Shown here: piece by piece, positions 8,997 to 17,492 of the stretch | Layout of the letters: each line of letters begins with the position of its first letter | Position numbering within the stretch: the stretch's first letter is position 1 | From: Cyanobium gracile PCC 6307 | GTDB taxonomy: Bacteria; Cyanobacteriota; Cyanobacteriia; PCC-6307; Cyanobiaceae | Direction of reading: 5' to 3' | Length of the DNA: 64,000 nucleotides | NCBI RefSeq assembly: GCF_000316515.1 | Contig: NC_019675.1 | Span: forward strand, 2,912,001-2,976,000 | Made by a program: the position numbers and the translations under genes | The notes under the pieces: model-generated | What the model was told of the DNA's origin: nothing | The model's database searches: none | The model's input: only the letters and a program-made list of their open reading frames with translations

Positions 8997-9566
8997 TCAG
9001 GCCGTGGCGGCCAGGATCTCCTCCAGCAGCGGGAAGCGGGACGCGATCGGATCGCCGGTGAAGCTGGCCACCCAGCCGTCGCTGTTGTCGAAGAAGCGCA
9101 GGGCGCAGAAGGACGGGCGCTCGCCGGTGTCGAACCAGTGCCGGGTGCCCGCCGGCACCCCGATCCAGTCGCCCTGCTCGCACACCAGCTGGAGCACCTC
9201 GTCGCCGATGTGCAGGCAGAAGAGTCCGCGGCCCTCCACGAAGAAGCGCACCTCGTCTTCCGCGTGGGTGTGCTCGGAGAGGAACTTCGCCCGCAGGGCC
9301 TCCCGGTCCGGATGGTCCGGGCCGAGCCGGATCGCGTCCACCGTGCGGTAGCGCCCCTCGGCCTGCACCCGGGCGATCTCCGCGGCGTAGGCAGCCAGGA
9401 TCGCGGCCTGGTCGGCGTCCGTCGCCAGGGAGGCCGGCGTGGCCCAACGCTCGAAGCGCACCCCCCGGGCCTCAAGCTCCCGGGCGATCAGGTTGGCGTC
9501 GCTGCTGCGCAGCAGGGGGGCGGCGTGGCCGTCGCCGGCGGCGGAACGGATCACCAGGTGGGTCAT
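8997..9566 (-). CDS. mtnD: Acireductone dioxygenase
   Basis: Cupin enzyme of the methionine salvage pathway. With iron bound it converts acireductone to the ketoacid precursor of methionine and formate. The 189-residue product has the metal-binding HTHAEDEVRFF motif (two His and a Glu, about residues 98-105) and the fourth ligand His in GTRHWFD (about 140), plus the family's RYRTVD region. Other mtn genes are not in the window. It is divergent from cobI, whose probable start region overlaps its first codons. Confidence 0.94.
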   Translation of the reverse strand: MTHLVIRSAAGDGHAAPLLRSSDANLIARELEARGVRFERWATPASLATDADQAAILAAYAAEIARVQAEGRYRTVDAIRLGPDHPDREALRAKFLSEHTHAEDEVRFFVEGRGLFCLHIGDEVLQLVCEQGDWIGVPAGTRHWFDTGERPSFCALRFFDNSDGWVASFTGDPIASRFPLLEEILAATA

Positions 9567-10376
9567 CGGGGCGCTCCAGGGCGGTCGGAGGATCTGCAGC
9601 CTAGAAAGGTCTGCAGCGGACTTCCCCCCATCGCCGACCGTGCTGCCAGTGCCGGCCTCACCCTGGTGGGGGTGGGGCCCGGCGATCCCGACCTACTCAC
9701 CGTGGCGGCGGTGCGGGCCATCGAAACCGCCGACACCATCGCCTACCCGGTCGCCCGCGAAGGGGCCGAGGGGATGGCGGCCGCCGTGGCCGGCTCCTGG
9801 ATCGACCCCGGCCAGCGGCGCCTGCCCCTGGTGTTCCCGATGGTGGCGGCGGCTGAGCCCCGCCGGCAGGCCTGGCACGCCGCCGCCGACCGCCTCGCCG
9901 CCGAGGTGGCCGACGGGCGGTCGGTGGTGCTGCTCTGCGAGGGCGACGTGTCGCTGTTCGCCAGCAGCAGCTACGTGCTGCTGGCCCTGCGGGAGCGCCA
10001 CCCCGCCCTGCCGGTGGGCCTGATCCCCGGCATCAGCGCCGTGGCGGCGGCGGCTGCCGCCGGGGCCTGGCCCCTGGCCCTGCAGCAGGAGGGGCTGCTG
10101 ATCCGCCCCACCCCGGAGGAGCCCGGCCAGCTGGAGGACCTGCTGGCCCAGGCGGCGGCCGCTGGCTGGGTGCTGGCCCTGCTCAAGCTGGGTGGCCGCT
10201 GGCCCTGGGTGCGGCCGCTGCTGGCCGAGCGGGGCCTGCTGGCGGACGCGTTGTTTGCCCAGCGGGTGGGCTGGCCCGACCAGCGGCTCTGCCCGGCGGC
10301 CGAGGTGCCCGCCGCCGAGGCCCCCTACTTCTCCCTGCTGCTCATCCGGCAGGGGTGGCCGGCGGTGCTTCCATGA
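9558..10376 (+). CDS. cobI: Precorrin-2 C20-methyltransferase
   Basis: SAM-dependent methyltransferase of corrin-ring (cobalamin/pseudocobalamin) biosynthesis. The conserved part begins at about 9654 with GLTLVGVGPGDPDLLTVAAV, the glycine-rich N-terminal motif of the tetrapyrrole methylase family. Later motifs are VVLLCEGDVSLFASSSYV and GLIPGISAVAAAAA. The start is unresolved: no ATG, GTG or TTG lies in frame between GTG 9558 and the conserved GTG at 9666. The boundary given uses GTG 9558, which adds about 30 unconserved residues and overlaps the divergent mtnD start. Homology would suggest initiation near 9630. Confidence 0.88.
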   Translation: MGHRGAPGRSEDLQPRKVCSGLPPIADRAASAGLTLVGVGPGDPDLLTVAAVRAIETADTIAYPVAREGAEGMAAAVAGSWIDPGQRRLPLVFPMVAAAEPRRQAWHAAADRLAAEVADGRSVVLLCEGDVSLFASSSYVLLALRERHPALPVGLIPGISAVAAAAAAGAWPLALQQEGLLIRPTPEEPGQLEDLLAQAAAAGWVLALLKLGGRWPWVRPLLAERGLLADALFAQRVGWPDQRLCPAAEVPAAEAPYFSLLLIRQGWPAVLP

Positions 10377-10404
10377 CCGTTCGTGTTTTGCCCCGCCCTT
10401 GCCG

Positions 10405-10479
10405 ATGCCTGCCGCCGGGATGACCGCCACCGGGATGACCGCTACTGGGATGACCGCTACTGGGATGACCGTCACCGAC
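10405..10479 (+). repeat. 15-bp tandem repeat carrying start codons
   Basis: Units of the form GGGATGACCGCTACT repeat about four times from 10417 on, and the first ATG at 10405 is in register too. Because the unit is 15 bases, copy-number change keeps the frame and only adds or removes the peptide MTATG at the N-terminus of the DUF4079 protein. Confidence 0.85.
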
Positions 10480-11097
10480 TGGTTCGCCCTGCTGCACCCG
10501 GTGCTGATCATCCTCTTTGTGTACCCGGTGGTGGGCGCCACCATCCGGCTCGGGATCCTGGCGCGGGAGCGTCGCCTCGACATCAACCCCCTGCCGCCGA
10601 CGGTGGGGGTGGAGCACACCGACCATGGCCGCTGGGTGACCTCGGGCGTGGTGGTGGCGGTGCTGATCGCCATGGCGGCCACCTATGCCCGGGGTGGCGC
10701 CGTCGTCGTCGGCGGCTCCGGCACCGGCGTGGCCCTGCTGCTGGCCGGAGTGGGCTGCCTGGTGAGCTGCCTGGCCCTGTGGCGGGCCAAGGGCGCCGGG
10801 CTGCGGGCCGGTTTCGCCCTGATCTGCTGGCTGGGACTGCTGACCCTGGGAGCCCAGCCCGCCCTGTGGCACCTGGGCCGCAGTCCCTTCGACGGTTCGG
10901 TGTGGGGGTCCCACTACTGGAGCGGGGTGCTGCTCTGCGGCCTGCTGCTGTTCGCCATGGCGGCCGCCCCCGAGACCCTGCGTTCCCCTCGGATGCGGCG
11001 CCTGCATGTCAGCGCCGCCTTTCTCACCGCCCTGCTGCTGGCGGTGCAGGCGATCAGCGGCAGCCGGGACCTGCTGGGCATGGCGCTGGGCCAGTGA
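10405..11097 (+). CDS. DUF4079 family membrane protein
   Basis: Cyanobacterial integral membrane protein of unknown function. Four or five hydrophobic segments are visible, starting with FALLHPVLIILFVYPVVGAT, then WVTSGVVVAVLIAMAATYA, a segment around VALLLAGVGCLVSCLALW, and two C-terminal ones. A conserved His lies in the first helix (LLHPVL), as in other family members, which have been compared with cytochrome b561-type proteins. The N-terminus contains five in-frame ATG codons spaced 15 bases apart (10405, 10420, 10435, 10450, 10465). Homology fits the last one (MTVTDWF) best. The 3' end overlaps the dihydrouridine synthase gene on the other strand by 44 bases. Confidence 0.83.
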   Translation: MPAAGMTATGMTATGMTATGMTVTDWFALLHPVLIILFVYPVVGATIRLGILARERRLDINPLPPTVGVEHTDHGRWVTSGVVVAVLIAMAATYARGGAVVVGGSGTGVALLLAGVGCLVSCLALWRAKGAGLRAGFALICWLGLLTLGAQPALWHLGRSPFDGSVWGSHYWSGVLLCGLLLFAMAAAPETLRSPRMRRLHVSAAFLTALLLAVQAISGSRDLLGMALGQ

Positions 11098-12109
11098 TCT
11101 CCAGCTCCGCCTCCGCCCGGTGCAGCAGCCCCAGGGCACTCTCCAGGCTGGGGGCCACCATCAGGTCGCGCCGCAGCCGGGCCGCCCCGGCGAAGCCCTG
11201 GCAGGTCCAGCCCAGGTGCTTGCGGGCGATCAGCAGGCCCTGATCGCCGCGGGCGGCCACCAGGGCCTCCATGTGCTCCCGGGCCAGGGCGATCCGGGCG
11301 CGTGCGTCGGGCTCCGGCGGCAGAGGCCGGCCGGCGAGGGCCGCGGCGATGCGCCCCACCAGCCAGGGGCGCCCGAGGGTGCCCCGCCCCACCATCACCC
11401 CGTCGGCGCCCGTGATCGCCAGGCAGCGCAGGGCCTCCTCCGGGCCGGTGATGTCGCCGTTGGCGATCAGCGGAATCTGCAGGGCCGCCTTCACCCGGGC
11501 GATTGCCCCCCAGTCGGCTTTGCCGGAGAACCCCTGCTCCCGGGTGCGGCCGTGCAGGGTGAGGGCGCGGGCGCCGGCGTTCTGAAGGGCCAGGGCGAAG
11601 CCCACCGGATCGGCACTGGCCCCGCACCAGCCCAGCCGGGTCTTCACCGTCACCGGCACCCGCACCGACGCCGCCACCGCCGCCACGATCCGCAGGGCCA
11701 GATCCGGCTGGCGCAGCAGGCCGCTGCCGCCCCCCTTGCGGGCGATCTTGCGCACCGGACAGCCCATGTTGATGTCGATCAGCCAGGCCCCGGCGGCCTC
11801 AGCCCGGCGGGCCGCCTCGGCCATGGCGTCGGGCCGGTGGTCGAACAGCTGCACCCCAACGGGGCCGGGATCCTGGTCGAGGGCCGCCATCTTGGCGCCG
11901 CCGTGGCCCAGCTCCAGGGCCGTGGCATTCACCATCTCCGTGAACAGGAGGGCGTCGGGGGCCCAGCGACGCACCAGGGCGCGGAAGATCCCATCGCTCA
12001 CCCCCGCCAGGGGCGACTGCAGCACCCGGCAGCTCAGCAGCCGGTCGGTGCCGTTGCCGGCCAGGTGGAGCGGGCCGTTGGGGGAGGGATGGGGAGCGGG
12101 ACTGGGCAT
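11054..12109 (-). CDS. tRNA-dihydrouridine synthase
   Basis: FMN enzyme reducing uridines in tRNA D-loops. The 351-residue product has the N-terminal TIM-barrel signature RVLQSPLAGVSDGIFRALVR, the catalytic cysteine in INMGCPVRKIARKGGGSGLL (about residue 126), the GRTREQGFSGKADW segment that binds FMN and tRNA, and IANGDITGPEEAL and DGVMVGRGTLGRPWL near the phosphate site. The order of motifs matches bacterial DusB-like enzymes, though I do not assign the exact subfamily. It converges on and overlaps the DUF4079 gene by 44 bases, and is divergent from the DUF1823 gene 17 bases away. Confidence 0.92.
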   Translation of the reverse strand: MPSPAPHPSPNGPLHLAGNGTDRLLSCRVLQSPLAGVSDGIFRALVRRWAPDALLFTEMVNATALELGHGGAKMAALDQDPGPVGVQLFDHRPDAMAEAARRAEAAGAWLIDINMGCPVRKIARKGGGSGLLRQPDLALRIVAAVAASVRVPVTVKTRLGWCGASADPVGFALALQNAGARALTLHGRTREQGFSGKADWGAIARVKAALQIPLIANGDITGPEEALRCLAITGADGVMVGRGTLGRPWLVGRIAAALAGRPLPPEPDARARIALAREHMEALVAARGDQGLLIARKHLGWTCQGFAGAARLRRDLMVAPSLESALGLLHRAEAELEITGPAPCPAGPGCR

Positions 12110-12126
12110 GCTGGGGTGACTCTCGG

Positions 12127-12636
12127 ATGCCGAACGCCGCTTTGGACGCTGCCGCCGCTCCCCTCTGGAAGCCTGATGGCGCCCCGGGACCCTTTCCCCT
12201 CAGCCGCGCCCTGCTGGAGGCGGTGCTGGATGACCGCACCAGCGATCGCTTCGTCTGCCGACTGATCTGGGAACGGCTGGGCTACCGCCCCGCCGCCGAC
12301 GGACGCTGGCAGGCCGGGCCCGACACCCCGCCGGCCTGGGCCGAGGCCTTCCCCGAGGCGCCGCAGCTGATCGCCGAGCGGCCCGCGAGCGTGCGGCTCA
12401 CCCGCTCGATCGCCCCCGAGCACAAGCAGCTGCTCAAGCAGCAGCTGGGCTTCGCCGGTTACCGCATCGGCGGCCTCTACCCCCGCCGCACCCGGCGGGC
12501 CACGGCGGTGAACTGGCTGCTGGCCGATCTGGCCGCATGCGGCGAACCCCTCCCGGCGGCAGGCCCGCTGCCGGAGCTCCTCGATCCGCCCGAGGACCCG
12601 GTGGCCGGCCATCCCGGCGATCCCCCGGTGGGTTGA
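12127..12636 (+). CDS. DUF1823 family protein
   Basis: A 169-residue soluble protein of a family found in cyanobacteria and plastid-bearing plants. Recognisable parts are LEAVLDDRTSDRFVCRLIWERLGY near residue 30, AEAFPEAPQLIAERPASV near 80, and SIAPEHKQLLKQQLGF followed by YPRRTRRATAVNWLLA near 100-135. The last 30 residues are Pro-rich and probably disordered. Function unknown. It lies 57 bases before der on the same strand, but der seems to have its own promoter. Confidence 0.82.
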   Translation: MPNAALDAAAAPLWKPDGAPGPFPLSRALLEAVLDDRTSDRFVCRLIWERLGYRPAADGRWQAGPDTPPAWAEAFPEAPQLIAERPASVRLTRSIAPEHKQLLKQQLGFAGYRIGGLYPRRTRRATAVNWLLADLAACGEPLPAAGPLPELLDPPEDPVAGHPGDPPVG

Positions 12637-12652
12637 GGCGTCCGTGGCTCTG

Positions 12653-12683
12653 TAGGGTCTAGGTAACGCATCCGTCGTAAGGA
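12653..12683 (+). promoter_or_regulatory. Possible promoter and ribosome binding site of der
   Basis: Two overlapping -10-like boxes, TAGGGT (12653-12658) and TAGGTA (12660-12665), precede an AAGGA Shine-Dalgarno sequence at 12679-12683. The latter is 10 bases before the TTG codon at 12694 and supports that unusual start. No clear -35 is seen. Confidence 0.4.
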
Positions 12684-12693
12684 ATAAGTCAGA

Positions 12694-14058
12694 TTGGCGC
12701 TCCCCGTCGTCGCCGTGATCGGACGCCCCAACGTGGGCAAGTCCACGCTGGTCAACCGGCTGTGCCGCAGCCGTGAGGCCATCGTCCACGACCAGCCCGG
12801 TGTGACCCGGGACCGCACCTACCAGGAGGGTTTCTGGGGGGACCGCACCTTCCGCGTGGTGGACACCGGCGGCCTGGTGTTCGACGACGACAGCGAATTT
12901 CTGCCGGAGATCCGGGAGCAGGCCAACCTGGCCCTGGCCGAGGCGTCGGTGGCGGTGGTGATCGTGGACGGCCAGCAGGGGGTCACCGCCGCCGATGAAT
13001 CGATCGCCGAGTGGCTGCGGGGCCACAACGTCCCCGTGCTGCTGGGGGTGAACAAATGCGAGTCCCCTGACCAGGGCCTGGCGATGGCGGCCGATTTCTG
13101 GGGCCTGGGCCTGGGCGAACCCCACCCGATCTCCGCCATCCACGGAGCCGGCACGGGCGATCTGCTCGATCGGGTGATCAGCTTCCTGCCGGCCACTACC
13201 GAGACGGATGAGGCCGAGCCGATCCAGCTGGCGATCATCGGCCGCCCCAACGTGGGCAAGTCCAGCCTGCTCAATGCCATCTGCGGCGAGAACCGGGCCA
13301 TCGTCAGCCCGATCCGCGGCACCACCCGCGACACCATCGACACCACCCTGGAACGGGAGGGTCTCACCTGGAAGCTGATCGACACCGCCGGCATCCGGCG
13401 GCGCCGCAGCGTCGACTACGGCCCGGAGTACTTCGGCATCACCCGCAGCTTCAAGGCGATCGAGCGCAGCGACGTCTGCATCCTCGTGATCGATGCCCTC
13501 GACGGTGTCACCGAGCAGGACCAGCGCCTGGCGGGGCGGATCGAGGAGGACGGCCGCGCCTGTGCCGTGGTGGTGAACAAGTGGGACGCCATCGAGAAGG
13601 ACAGCCACACCATGAGCGCCATGGAGAAGGAGCTGCGCGCCAAGCTCTACTTCCTCGACTGGGCGCCGATGCTCTTCACCTCCGCCCTCACCGGCCAGCG
13701 GGTGGAGAGCATCTTCGCCATCGCCGCCGTGGCCGTGGAGCAGCACCGCCGCCGGGTGAGCACCTCGGTGGTGAACGAGGTGCTGCAGGAGGCCCTGCGC
13801 TGGCGCTCGCCCCCCACCACCCGCGGCGGCCGCCAGGGCCGCCTCTACTACGGCACCCAGGTGGCGACCCGCCCCCCCAGCTTCACCCTGTTCGTCAACG
13901 ATCCCAAGCTGTTCGGCGACACCTACCGCCGCTACGTCGAGCGCCAGATCCGCGAGGCCCTTGGCTTCGAGGGATCGCCGGTGCGCCTCTTCTGGCGCGG
14001 CAAGCAGCAGCGGGACGCCGAGAAGGAGCAGGCCCGCCACCAGAGCCGGGGCGGCTGA
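12694..14058 (+). CDS. der: Ribosome-assembly GTPase Der (EngA)
   Basis: Essential double-GTPase for 50S ribosome maturation. Two G domains are plain in the 454 residues: the first with GRPNVGKS at 10-17, DTGG at about 55 and NKCE at about 120, and the second with GRPNVGKS at about 182, DTAG near 230 and NKWD near 295. A KH-like C-terminal domain (from about 350) follows. The TTG start at 12694 is supported by an AAGGA sequence 10 bases upstream and by the immediate [12 protein letters not shown] homology. The ecfT/cbiQ gene follows 50 bases downstream, starting the run into pipX. Confidence 0.97.
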   Translation: MALPVVAVIGRPNVGKSTLVNRLCRSREAIVHDQPGVTRDRTYQEGFWGDRTFRVVDTGGLVFDDDSEFLPEIREQANLALAEASVAVVIVDGQQGVTAADESIAEWLRGHNVPVLLGVNKCESPDQGLAMAADFWGLGLGEPHPISAIHGAGTGDLLDRVISFLPATTETDEAEPIQLAIIGRPNVGKSSLLNAICGENRAIVSPIRGTTRDTIDTTLEREGLTWKLIDTAGIRRRRSVDYGPEYFGITRSFKAIERSDVCILVIDALDGVTEQDQRLAGRIEEDGRACAVVVNKWDAIEKDSHTMSAMEKELRAKLYFLDWAPMLFTSALTGQRVESIFAIAAVAVEQHRRRVSTSVVNEVLQEALRWRSPPTTRGGRQGRLYYGTQVATRPPSFTLFVNDPKLFGDTYRRYVERQIREALGFEGSPVRLFWRGKQQRDAEKEQARHQSRGG

Positions 14059-14108
14059 GGTCGATGGGGATGGCGATTCCGGGGGCGATCCAGGGGGGCC
14101 TGGCCTGA

Positions 14109-15065
14109 ATGGACTGGTTGCGGCAGCTGCCGATCGGTCAGTACGTCGATGACGGCGAGGGCGGCAAGACCGGTGGCCGAGGCAGTTGGCTGAAGCGGCT
14201 CGATCCGCGGGTGAAGCTGGTCTGGACGGTGGCGTTCCTGGTGACGCCGATCCTGGCCGGGCCCCTCTGGCGGCTGGCCCTGGTGGGGCTGCTGCTGCTG
14301 ATCACCGCGTTCAGCGGCCTGCCCTGGCGCCTCTGGCGGCAGACCCTGCCGCTGCTGATCGCCCTGGCCCTGCTGGTGGGCCTGCTGGCCGCCCTGCTGC
14401 CGGCCGCAGGGAGCCCGCCGGCCAGCCTGCAGCGCCCGCCGGGGGAGCTGCGGCTGGTGCCCGGTCCCCCAGGTGCCCCGCCTGTGTCGCGGGCGGGCCT
14501 CTCCTGGGAGCTGGTGCGCTGGGGCCCCGTGACGGCCGGATCGTTGGAGCTGGGCCCCCTGGTGGTCACCCGCCGCTCGGCCGAACTCGGCATCAACGGC
14601 GCCACCCTGCTGTTCACCGTCATCCACAGCGCCAACCTGCTGCTGCTGTCCACCCCCCCCGAGGAGCTGGTCTGGGCCATCGCCTGGTGGCTGGGCCCCC
14701 TGCGGGTCCTGGGCTGGCCCGTGGAGCGCCTGGGCTTCACCCTGCTGCTGTCCCTGCGCTTCCTGCCCCTGGTGCAGGAGGAGCTCCAGAACCTTCTGCG
14801 CTCCATCGCCACCCGGGCGGTGAATCTGCGTCGCCTGGGCTGGAAGGCCAGTCTCGGCCTGGTGCTGGCGGTGGGGGAGCGGCTGCTGGCCAACGTGCTG
14901 CTGCGTTCCGAGCAGGGGGCTGAGGCCCTGATGGCGCGCGGCGGCATGTGGCTTCCCCCCGACCGCCTGCACCAGCCGGCCGCCACCCCCTCCGGCGCCA
15001 GCCTGGCGGCGGTGCTGGCCCTGGCGGCCCTGCTGGCGCTGCGCTGGAAAGTCGGTGCCCTTTAA
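14109..15065 (+). CDS. cbiQ: Energy-coupling factor transporter T component, CbiQ/EcfT-like
   Basis: Membrane subunit that couples ECF ATPases to a substrate-binding S component for import of vitamins or metal ions. The 318-residue product has an amphipathic N-terminus (WLKRLDPRVKLVWTV, the family's LDPRxKL motif), five or six hydrophobic stretches, and the cytoplasmic coupling-helix motifs near ANVLLRSEQGAEALMARGG. An inserted Pro-rich loop sits at about residues 100-135. No ATPase or S component is nearby, so the substrate (cobalt, biotin or other) cannot be told. pipX begins 22 bases after its stop. The gene is located between der and pipX. Confidence 0.87.
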   Translation: MDWLRQLPIGQYVDDGEGGKTGGRGSWLKRLDPRVKLVWTVAFLVTPILAGPLWRLALVGLLLLITAFSGLPWRLWRQTLPLLIALALLVGLLAALLPAAGSPPASLQRPPGELRLVPGPPGAPPVSRAGLSWELVRWGPVTAGSLELGPLVVTRRSAELGINGATLLFTVIHSANLLLLSTPPEELVWAIAWWLGPLRVLGWPVERLGFTLLLSLRFLPLVQEELQNLLRSIATRAVNLRRLGWKASLGLVLAVGERLLANVLLRSEQGAEALMARGGMWLPPDRLHQPAATPSGASLAAVLALAALLALRWKVGAL

Positions 15066-15087
15066 TGGCCGCAGCCTGCAGGGAGTC

Positions 15088-15354
15088 GTGAGCACGGAGC
15101 GCTATCTGAACCACCCGACCTTCGGGATGCTCTATCGGGTAGCGCCGGTGGCCGAGAGCCGCGATCTGTATGCCACCCTCTACGCCCAGCGGATCTTCTT
15201 TCTGGTCACCCTCCAGGAGCGCGGCGCCCATTTCGAGGTGATTCCCCTGATGGACGCCCGCCACTTCGCCGAGCAGAACCTGGCCCGCTGCCGCCGCGAG
15301 GGGCCGGAGGCCCAGGCCCGCTGGCGCCAGCTCTTCGACCAGACCTTCATCTGA
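15088..15354 (+). CDS. pipX: PII-interacting protein X, NtcA co-activator
   Basis: Small signalling adaptor that either binds PII (GlnB) or activates the global nitrogen regulator NtcA, depending on 2-oxoglutarate. From GTG at 15088 the 88-residue product reads [17 protein letters not shown], then [15 protein letters not shown], the Tudor-like fold surface shared by PII and NtcA binding, followed by two C-terminal helices ([16 protein letters not shown]). A GTG at 15055 would overlap cbiQ and add unconserved residues. The stop overlaps the pipY ATG by one base (TGATG), the tight pipX-pipY linkage known from cyanobacteria. Confidence 0.93.
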   Translation: MSTERYLNHPTFGMLYRVAPVAESRDLYATLYAQRIFFLVTLQERGAHFEVIPLMDARHFAEQNLARCRREGPEAQARWRQLFDQTFI

Positions 15355-16040
15355 TGGCGGCGGCGTCGCCCGGGGCGGCGGAGGCGTTCGGTTCCACCCT
15401 GGCGGAGCGGCTGGGGACATTGCAGGCGGCGTTGCCGCCCTCCACCCGCCTGCTGGCGGTGTCCAAGGGGCATCCGGCCGAGCTGATGCGCCAGGCCGCG
15501 GCCCTGGGCCAGCGGAGCTTCGGGGAGAGCCGGCTGCAGGAGGCCATCGCCAAGCAGGACGCCCTGGCCGACCTGCCCGATCTCGATTGGCACTTCATCG
15601 GCCGGCTGCAGGCCAACAAGGCGCGGGCCGTGCTGCGCCACTTCGGCACCATCCATTCCGTCGACAGCCTGGCCCTGGCCGGGCGGCTGCAGCGGATCGC
15701 CGCCGAAGAGGGCCTGACCCCGGGGATCCTGCTGCAGGTGAAATTCCGCCCCGACCCGGCCAAGACCGGCTTCGAACCGGAGGAGGTGCGGGCCCTGGGG
15801 GCCGACCAGGATCGGCTGGCCCCCCTGCGCTGCCTCGGTCTGATGACCATCGCCCCCCTGGGGCTCACCGCCGGGGAGCGGCTGGAGCTGTTCCGGGAAT
15901 GCCGCGCCCTGGCCGATGCCCTGGGGCTGCCGGACTGTTCGATGGGGATGAGCGGCGACTGGCGCGAAGCGGTGGCGGCCGGCAGCACCTGGGTGCGCCT
16001 CGGCAGTGCTCTGTTCGGAAGTCGCCCAATCCAGCCATGA
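15354..16040 (+). CDS. pipY: PipY, PLP homeostasis protein (YggS family)
   Basis: Single-domain fold-type III PLP-binding protein that buffers pyridoxal phosphate and influences amino-acid metabolism. It is the partner gene of pipX. The 228-residue sequence shows the PLP lysine in [15 protein letters not shown] (about residue 40), the [10 protein letters not shown] loop, the [16 protein letters not shown] motif and the phosphate-binding [12 protein letters not shown] and [11 protein letters not shown] at the C-terminus. It starts at ATG 15354, one base inside pipX. Its stop region overlaps an ATG (16037) in the sepF frame. Confidence 0.95.
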   Translation: MAAASPGAAEAFGSTLAERLGTLQAALPPSTRLLAVSKGHPAELMRQAAALGQRSFGESRLQEAIAKQDALADLPDLDWHFIGRLQANKARAVLRHFGTIHSVDSLALAGRLQRIAAEEGLTPGILLQVKFRPDPAKTGFEPEEVRALGADQDRLAPLRCLGLMTIAPLGLTAGERLELFRECRALADALGLPDCSMGMSGDWREAVAAGSTWVRLGSALFGSRPIQP

Positions 16041-16114
16041 AAGGGCGTTGGGATCTTGCCGGCTCGGATGTGGGACGCTATTCAAGGCCAAGCATCCTTC
16101 CCGAGGTCGACTCC

Positions 16115-16684
16115 GTGTCGTTGTTCTCCCGCCTGCGTGCCGTCGTCTCCGGTGACGACTATCTCGATGGCGACTTTGACGACGAACTCGACTACGACCC
16201 CGGCGACAGCACCACCGCCGCGGCCACCTCGACGGCGAGCAGAAACACCGGAGCCCTGGCTCTGAGCACCGATTTCTCCAGCGACGATCCCTTTGCCGGC
16301 ACCAACGTCATCGGCATGCCCGGCATCACCAGCGCCGTCGCCGAGGTGTGCCTCATGGAGCCGCGCAGCTTTGACGAGATGCCCCGTGCGATTCAGGCCC
16401 TCCGCGAGCGCAAGACCGTCATCCTCAACCTCACTATGATGGAGCCGGACCAGGCCCAGCGGGCCGTGGATTTCGTCGCCGGTGGCACCTTCGCCATCGA
16501 CGGGCATCAGGAACGGGTGGGCGAGAGCATCTTCCTGTTCGCCCCCAGCTGCGTCACGGTCACCACCGCGGGCGGTGAGGAAGCCGCCTCCCCCACGGTG
16601 GTCTCCGGGCGCACCGGCCCCGTCGATGATCAGCAGGAGGCCGCCCCCAGCCCCGCCTGGGGCCGTTCGGATGCCATGGTCTGA
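16115..16684 (+). CDS. sepF: Cell division protein SepF (Cdv2)
   Basis: FtsZ-interacting protein that helps organise the Z-ring at the membrane. From GTG at 16115 (189 residues) it starts [19 protein letters not shown], an amphipathic membrane-binding helix. An acidic, Thr/Ser-rich linker follows, then the SepF core from about residue 78 with [40 protein letters not shown] and [21 protein letters not shown]. Past residue 155 the tail is Pro/Ala-rich. An in-frame ATG at 16037 would overlap pipY, but family homology begins at the GTG. The end overlaps proC by 14 bases. Confidence 0.93.
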   Translation: MSLFSRLRAVVSGDDYLDGDFDDELDYDPGDSTTAAATSTASRNTGALALSTDFSSDDPFAGTNVIGMPGITSAVAEVCLMEPRSFDEMPRAIQALRERKTVILNLTMMEPDQAQRAVDFVAGGTFAIDGHQERVGESIFLFAPSCVTVTTAGGEEAASPTVVSGRTGPVDDQQEAAPSPAWGRSDAMV

Positions 16685-17489
16685 CACCATCGGAGTGGTG
16701 GGCCTCGGCCGCATGGCCCGGGCCCTGCTGCTGCCGCTCCTCGACGCCGGCCTGCTCGAGCGCTCCGCCGTCCGGGCGGTGGTGGCCAGCGAGGCTTCCG
16801 CCCGGCGGCTGGGCGACGAACTCGGGGTTCAGGTCAGCACCGATGCCGCCCACGCCTGGGCCGCTCCGGTGGTGCTGCTGGCGGTGAAGCCCCAGCAGAT
16901 CGAAGCGGTGGCCCCCGCAGCGGCGGCCGCTCTGTCGGCGGCACCCAGCGGCGCTGAGCCCCTGCTGATCTCCGTGCTGGCGGGAGTGACCCTCGCGCGG
17001 CTGCAGGCCCTGTTCCCTGGAAGGGCCTGTGTGCGCGCCGTGCCCAACACCCCCGCCCTGGTGCGCGCCGGACTCACGGGCCTGAGCTGGGGTGAGGGCG
17101 TCGGCGAGGCCCGGCGCGAGCAGGTGCGGCGGTTGTTCGCCCAGGTGGGGGAGGTGCTGGATCTGCCGGAGCCCCAGCTCGATCCCTTCCTGGCCCTCAC
17201 CTCCTCCGGTCCCGCCTTCCTGGCCCTGGTGGCCGAATCGATGGCGGACGGGGCGGTGGCGGGGGGGCTGCCCCGGCCCCTGGCCATGCACCTGGCCCAC
17301 CGCACCATGGCGGGCACGGCCGCCTTGCTGCAGGGGCAGGAGCTCCACCCCGGCCAGCTCAAGGACATGGTGACCAGCCCCGCCGGCACCACGGCCGCCG
17401 GGCTGCGGCAGCTGGAGCGGGCCGGCCTGCGCTCGGCCCTGATCGAGGCCGTGCTGGCCGCGGCGGAACGCAGCCGCCAGCTGGCCTGA
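16671..17489 (+). CDS. proC: Pyrroline-5-carboxylate reductase
   Basis: Last step of proline biosynthesis: NAD(P)H reduction of P5C. The 272-residue product has the Rossmann motif [16 protein letters not shown] at the start, [14 protein letters not shown] in the middle, and the C-terminal signature [21 protein letters not shown] used to recognise ProC. Start ATG 16671 lies 14 bases inside sepF, consistent with translational coupling. The open frame upstream of it is the shadow of sepF. Clustering of pipY, sepF and proC resembles the yggS-sepF-proC order seen in many Gram-positive bacteria. Confidence 0.96.
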   Translation: MPWSDTIGVVGLGRMARALLLPLLDAGLLERSAVRAVVASEASARRLGDELGVQVSTDAAHAWAAPVVLLAVKPQQIEAVAPAAAAALSAAPSGAEPLLISVLAGVTLARLQALFPGRACVRAVPNTPALVRAGLTGLSWGEGVGEARREQVRRLFAQVGEVLDLPEPQLDPFLALTSSGPAFLALVAESMADGAVAGGLPRPLAMHLAHRTMAGTAALLQGQELHPGQLKDMVTSPAGTTAAGLRQLERAGLRSALIEAVLAAAERSRQLA

Positions 17490-17492
17490 ACG

